DNA of 14,708 nucleotides from Microcaldota archaeon (GTDB lineage Archaea; B1Sed10-29; WALL01; WAMD01): positions 1 to 14,708 of the forward strand of contig JALWQZ010000059.1 of the NCBI GenBank assembly GCA_027077895.1. The letters run 5' to 3'. The notes beneath the pieces are model-generated. The model saw only the letters and a program-made list of their open reading frames with translations. It was not told the origin of the DNA and searched no databases. Each line of letters starts with the position of its first letter. Within the stretch, counting starts at the first letter, position 1. This document shows positions 12,860 to 14,708 of this stretch, one piece after another. A program made the translations under genes and the position numbers.

Positions 12860-13897
12860 ATGGAGGGAATTGTTGGGTATGGTGCCTACGTACCTAGGTT
12901 TAGGATAAAGGCTGAGGAGATTGCTAGGGTTTGGGGGAAGGACCCAGATACGATAAAGAAAGGCCTGGGCATAAGGGAGAAGTCTGTTCCTGATATGGAC
13001 GAGGATTCTGTTACAATTGCGGTTGCTGCTGCTAGGAATGCATTGAAGTACTCTGGGATAGATCCTAGGGAGATTGGTGCGATCTTTATTGGTTCAGAGT
13101 CTCCGCCATATGCTGTAAAGCCTTCATCTACCATCATTGCTGAGGCGATAGGTGCGCCGACTGAGTTGATGGCTGCTGATTTTGAGTTTGCTTGCAAGGC
13201 TGGGACACAGGCGATGCTAGCAGTCCTAGGATTCGTCAAATCAGGCATGATAAAGTACGGTCTGGCGATTGGTTCAGATACTAGCCAGGGTAGGCCTGGT
13301 GATGCTCTTGAATACTCTGCAGCCGCTGGTGGTGCTGCTTACATAATAGGAAAGGAAAGCGTGATTGCAGAGATAAAGGAGTTTTACTCGTTTGCCACAG
13401 ATACTCCAGATTTCTGGAGAAGGGAGGGCCAGGACTATCCAAGACATGGGGCGAGGTTCACAGGCGAGCCAGCGTACTTTAGGCACGTTCTGTCAGCAAC
13501 TAGGAGCCTCTTGGAGAAGGCAGGGGCCAGTTTGAATGACATAGACTATTTTGTTTTTCACCAGCCGAACGCAAAGTTCCCGTTAAGGGCCGCTAGAAAA
13601 CTGGGGATTCCAAAGGAGAAGGTCTTGCCTGGCTTGTTGAATCCAGTAATAGGAAACACGTACTCTGGAGCAACGCCATTAGGCCTCGCTGCGGTTTTGG
13701 ATATCGCAAAACCGGGAGATACTATTCTTGCAACTGGGTTCGGCTCTGGGGCGGGGTCTGATTCAATGCTTCTCGAAGTTACGCCTGAGATAGAAAAAAA
13801 GAGAGGTAGAACGCCGACTGTTAAGGATTATATTGATAGGAAAACATACCTCACTTATGGAGAATACGTGAAACATAGGAATAAGTTAAAGATGTAG
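12860..13897 (+). CDS. Hydroxymethylglutaryl-CoA synthase, archaeal type
   Basis: Condenses acetyl-CoA with acetoacetyl-CoA to HMG-CoA, the second step of the mevalonate pathway that makes archaeal lipid isoprenoids. The 345 residues match the archaeal family in length. The catalytic residues are visible: Glu80 in IGSESPPYAV, the acylated Cys112 in FEFACKAGTQA and His234 in FHQPNAKF. NPVIGNTYSGATPLGL and GFGSGAGSD form the other conserved thiolase-fold loops. The start ATG lies nine bases after the regulator's stop with a GAGGG upstream. The thiolase gene follows after 11 bases. In archaea this enzyme forms a complex with the thiolase and a DUF35 protein that passes on acetoacetyl-CoA; a DUF35 gene is expected just beyond the window. 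Confidence 0.96.
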   Translation: MEGIVGYGAYVPRFRIKAEEIARVWGKDPDTIKKGLGIREKSVPDMDEDSVTIAVAAARNALKYSGIDPREIGAIFIGSESPPYAVKPSSTIIAEAIGAPTELMAADFEFACKAGTQAMLAVLGFVKSGMIKYGLAIGSDTSQGRPGDALEYSAAAGGAAYIIGKESVIAEIKEFYSFATDTPDFWRREGQDYPRHGARFTGEPAYFRHVLSATRSLLEKAGASLNDIDYFVFHQPNAKFPLRAARKLGIPKEKVLPGLLNPVIGNTYSGATPLGLAAVLDIAKPGDTILATGFGSGAGSDSMLLEVTPEIEKKRGRTPTVKDYIDRKTYLTYGEYVKHRNKLKM

Positions 13898-13908
13898 GGT
13901 GATGCTAG

Positions 13909-14708
13909 ATGAGAAAGGTTGCTGTTGTGGGTGTGGGTCTGACTAGATTTGGGGAGAGATGGGAATCGGGAATGAGGGAGTTAATTGCTGATGCTGGGAT
14001 GAATGCAATTGAAGACGCGAATCTATCAGGTGATGAGATAGAGGCTTTGTATGTCGGAAATATGAGCGGTGGAAGGTTTACTGGTCAGGAGCACATAGGT
14101 GCGCTGGTTGCTGATACTCTTGGGCTGAATCCGATACCTGCAACTAGGACTGAGGCTGCTTGTTCAAGTGGTGGTCTTGCTTTTAGAGATGCGTATCTTT
14201 CAATAGCCAGTGGGGAGTTTGATATTGTTATGGCTAGTGGCCTGGAGAAGATGACTGATGTATTGACGGGACAGGCAACTACAACTCTAGGCGGCGCTGC
14301 TGACCAGGAGTGGGAAACCTTCTTTGGTGCAACGTTCCCTAGTTTGTATGCAATGATTGCAAGAAGGCACATGCATGATTTTGGTACCACAGAGGAGCAG
14401 TTAGCCAGAGTTGCAGTGAAAAATCATCACAATGGGTCAATGAACCCCTACGCCCAATTCCAAAATGAGGTGACTCTGGAACAGGTCTTGTCTTCTCCAC
14501 CCGTCGCAGAACCTTTGAAACTTTTGGATTGCTCACCAATAACAGATGGGGCTGCTGCGGTGATACTGGCCAGTGAAGACATGGCTAGAAAACTAACGGA
14601 TACACCTATCTGGATAAATGCATCTGCGCAGGCGAGTGATACCCTAGCATTGCATGATAGGGAGAGTTTAACTAGTTTGAAGGCCACTAGGGTTGCAGGG
14701 AAGAAGGC
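13909..14708 (+). CDS. Acetoacetyl-CoA thiolase, archaeal type (3' end outside window)
   Basis: Condenses two acetyl-CoA to acetoacetyl-CoA, the first step of the mevalonate pathway. The frame is open from ATG 13909 to the window end, giving 266 residues; full-length relatives have about 390, so roughly 120 are missing, including the C-terminal catalytic His and Cys. The N terminus MRKVAVVGVGLTRFGE and the acylated cysteine, Cys85 in TEAACSSGGLAFR, are typical of the archaeal SCPx-like thiolases. The family loop around NHHNGSMNPYAQF and LLDCSPITDGAAAVIL are also present. The ribosome-binding site GGGTGATG overlaps the HMG-CoA synthase stop. Pairing with HMG-CoA synthase fits the archaeal substrate-channelling complex. 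Confidence 0.94.
   Translation, partial: MRKVAVVGVGLTRFGERWESGMRELIADAGMNAIEDANLSGDEIEALYVGNMSGGRFTGQEHIGALVADTLGLNPIPATRTEAACSSGGLAFRDAYLSIASGEFDIVMASGLEKMTDVLTGQATTTLGGAADQEWETFFGATFPSLYAMIARRHMHDFGTTEEQLARVAVKNHHNGSMNPYAQFQNEVTLEQVLSSPPVAEPLKLLDCSPITDGAAAVILASEDMARKLTDTPIWINASAQASDTLALHDRESLTSLKATRVAGKK

Noticed and set aside
14030..14040. C-box-like GTGATGA that could suggest a C/D box guide RNA
   Set aside because: It lies inside the thiolase coding sequence, and I found no convincing matching D, C' and D' boxes at proper spacing.
1..14708. Mobile elements, CRISPR arrays, toxin-antitoxin pairs or defence islands
   Set aside because: No transposase, integrase, terminal repeats, direct-repeat arrays or known defence domains could be seen; the genes are mainly housekeeping and surface proteins.

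Overview
The window is archaeal chromosomal DNA. The evidence is an archaeal-type adenylate kinase (AdkA), a DRG-family GTPase with a TGS domain, a HemK2/Mtq2-type release-factor methyltransferase, a histone-fold protein, and the archaeal pair of HMG-CoA synthase and acetoacetyl-CoA thiolase preceded by an HTH regulator. Promoters are archaeal too: TATA-like boxes sit about 24-26 nt before many start codons, so many mRNAs appear leaderless, while other genes carry GGAGG/GGTGA ribosome-binding sites. Several proteins are membrane-anchored with Cys-rich or Ig-like ectodomains of a style I associate with DPANN and related uncultivated archaea. I cannot fix the lineage from this window.

Layout. 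1-968 (+): 3' end of glycyl-tRNA synthetase and a GNAT acetyltransferase, probably one operon. 1060-1980 (-): Yip1-like multi-pass membrane protein with an Ig-like ectodomain. 2120-3295 (+): MFS transporter, convergent with tRNA-Arg(CCG) (3304-3377, -). The stop codon of a 76-aa gene shares its last base with the first base of that tRNA. 3680-5872 (+): GT4 glycosyltransferase, then adkA overlapping a 149-aa protein that looks internally duplicated. 5884-6994 (-): an atypical histone-fold/coiled-coil protein and a TrmJ-like tRNA methyltransferase. 7039-8451 (+): secreted, C-terminally anchored helical protein.

8509-11483 (-) is a compact four-gene operon: a coiled-coil membrane protein, the aRF1-type glutamine methyltransferase, the DRG GTPase and a second membrane protein with a Cys-rich ectodomain. 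The two membrane proteins share a gap-free 30-residue motif. The operon therefore brackets two translation-related enzymes with two related membrane proteins, and this is the most interesting candidate system here. 11567-12073 (+) is a small anchored Ig-like surface protein. 12140-14708 (+) begins the mevalonate operon: HTH regulator, HMG-CoA synthase and thiolase (cut by the window end).

The window is gene-dense with no intergenic stretch above about 140 nt. I see no mobile element, CRISPR array, integrase or replication origin. Most genes are housekeeping (translation, tRNA modification, nucleotide and isoprenoid metabolism) mixed with lineage-type surface and membrane proteins.
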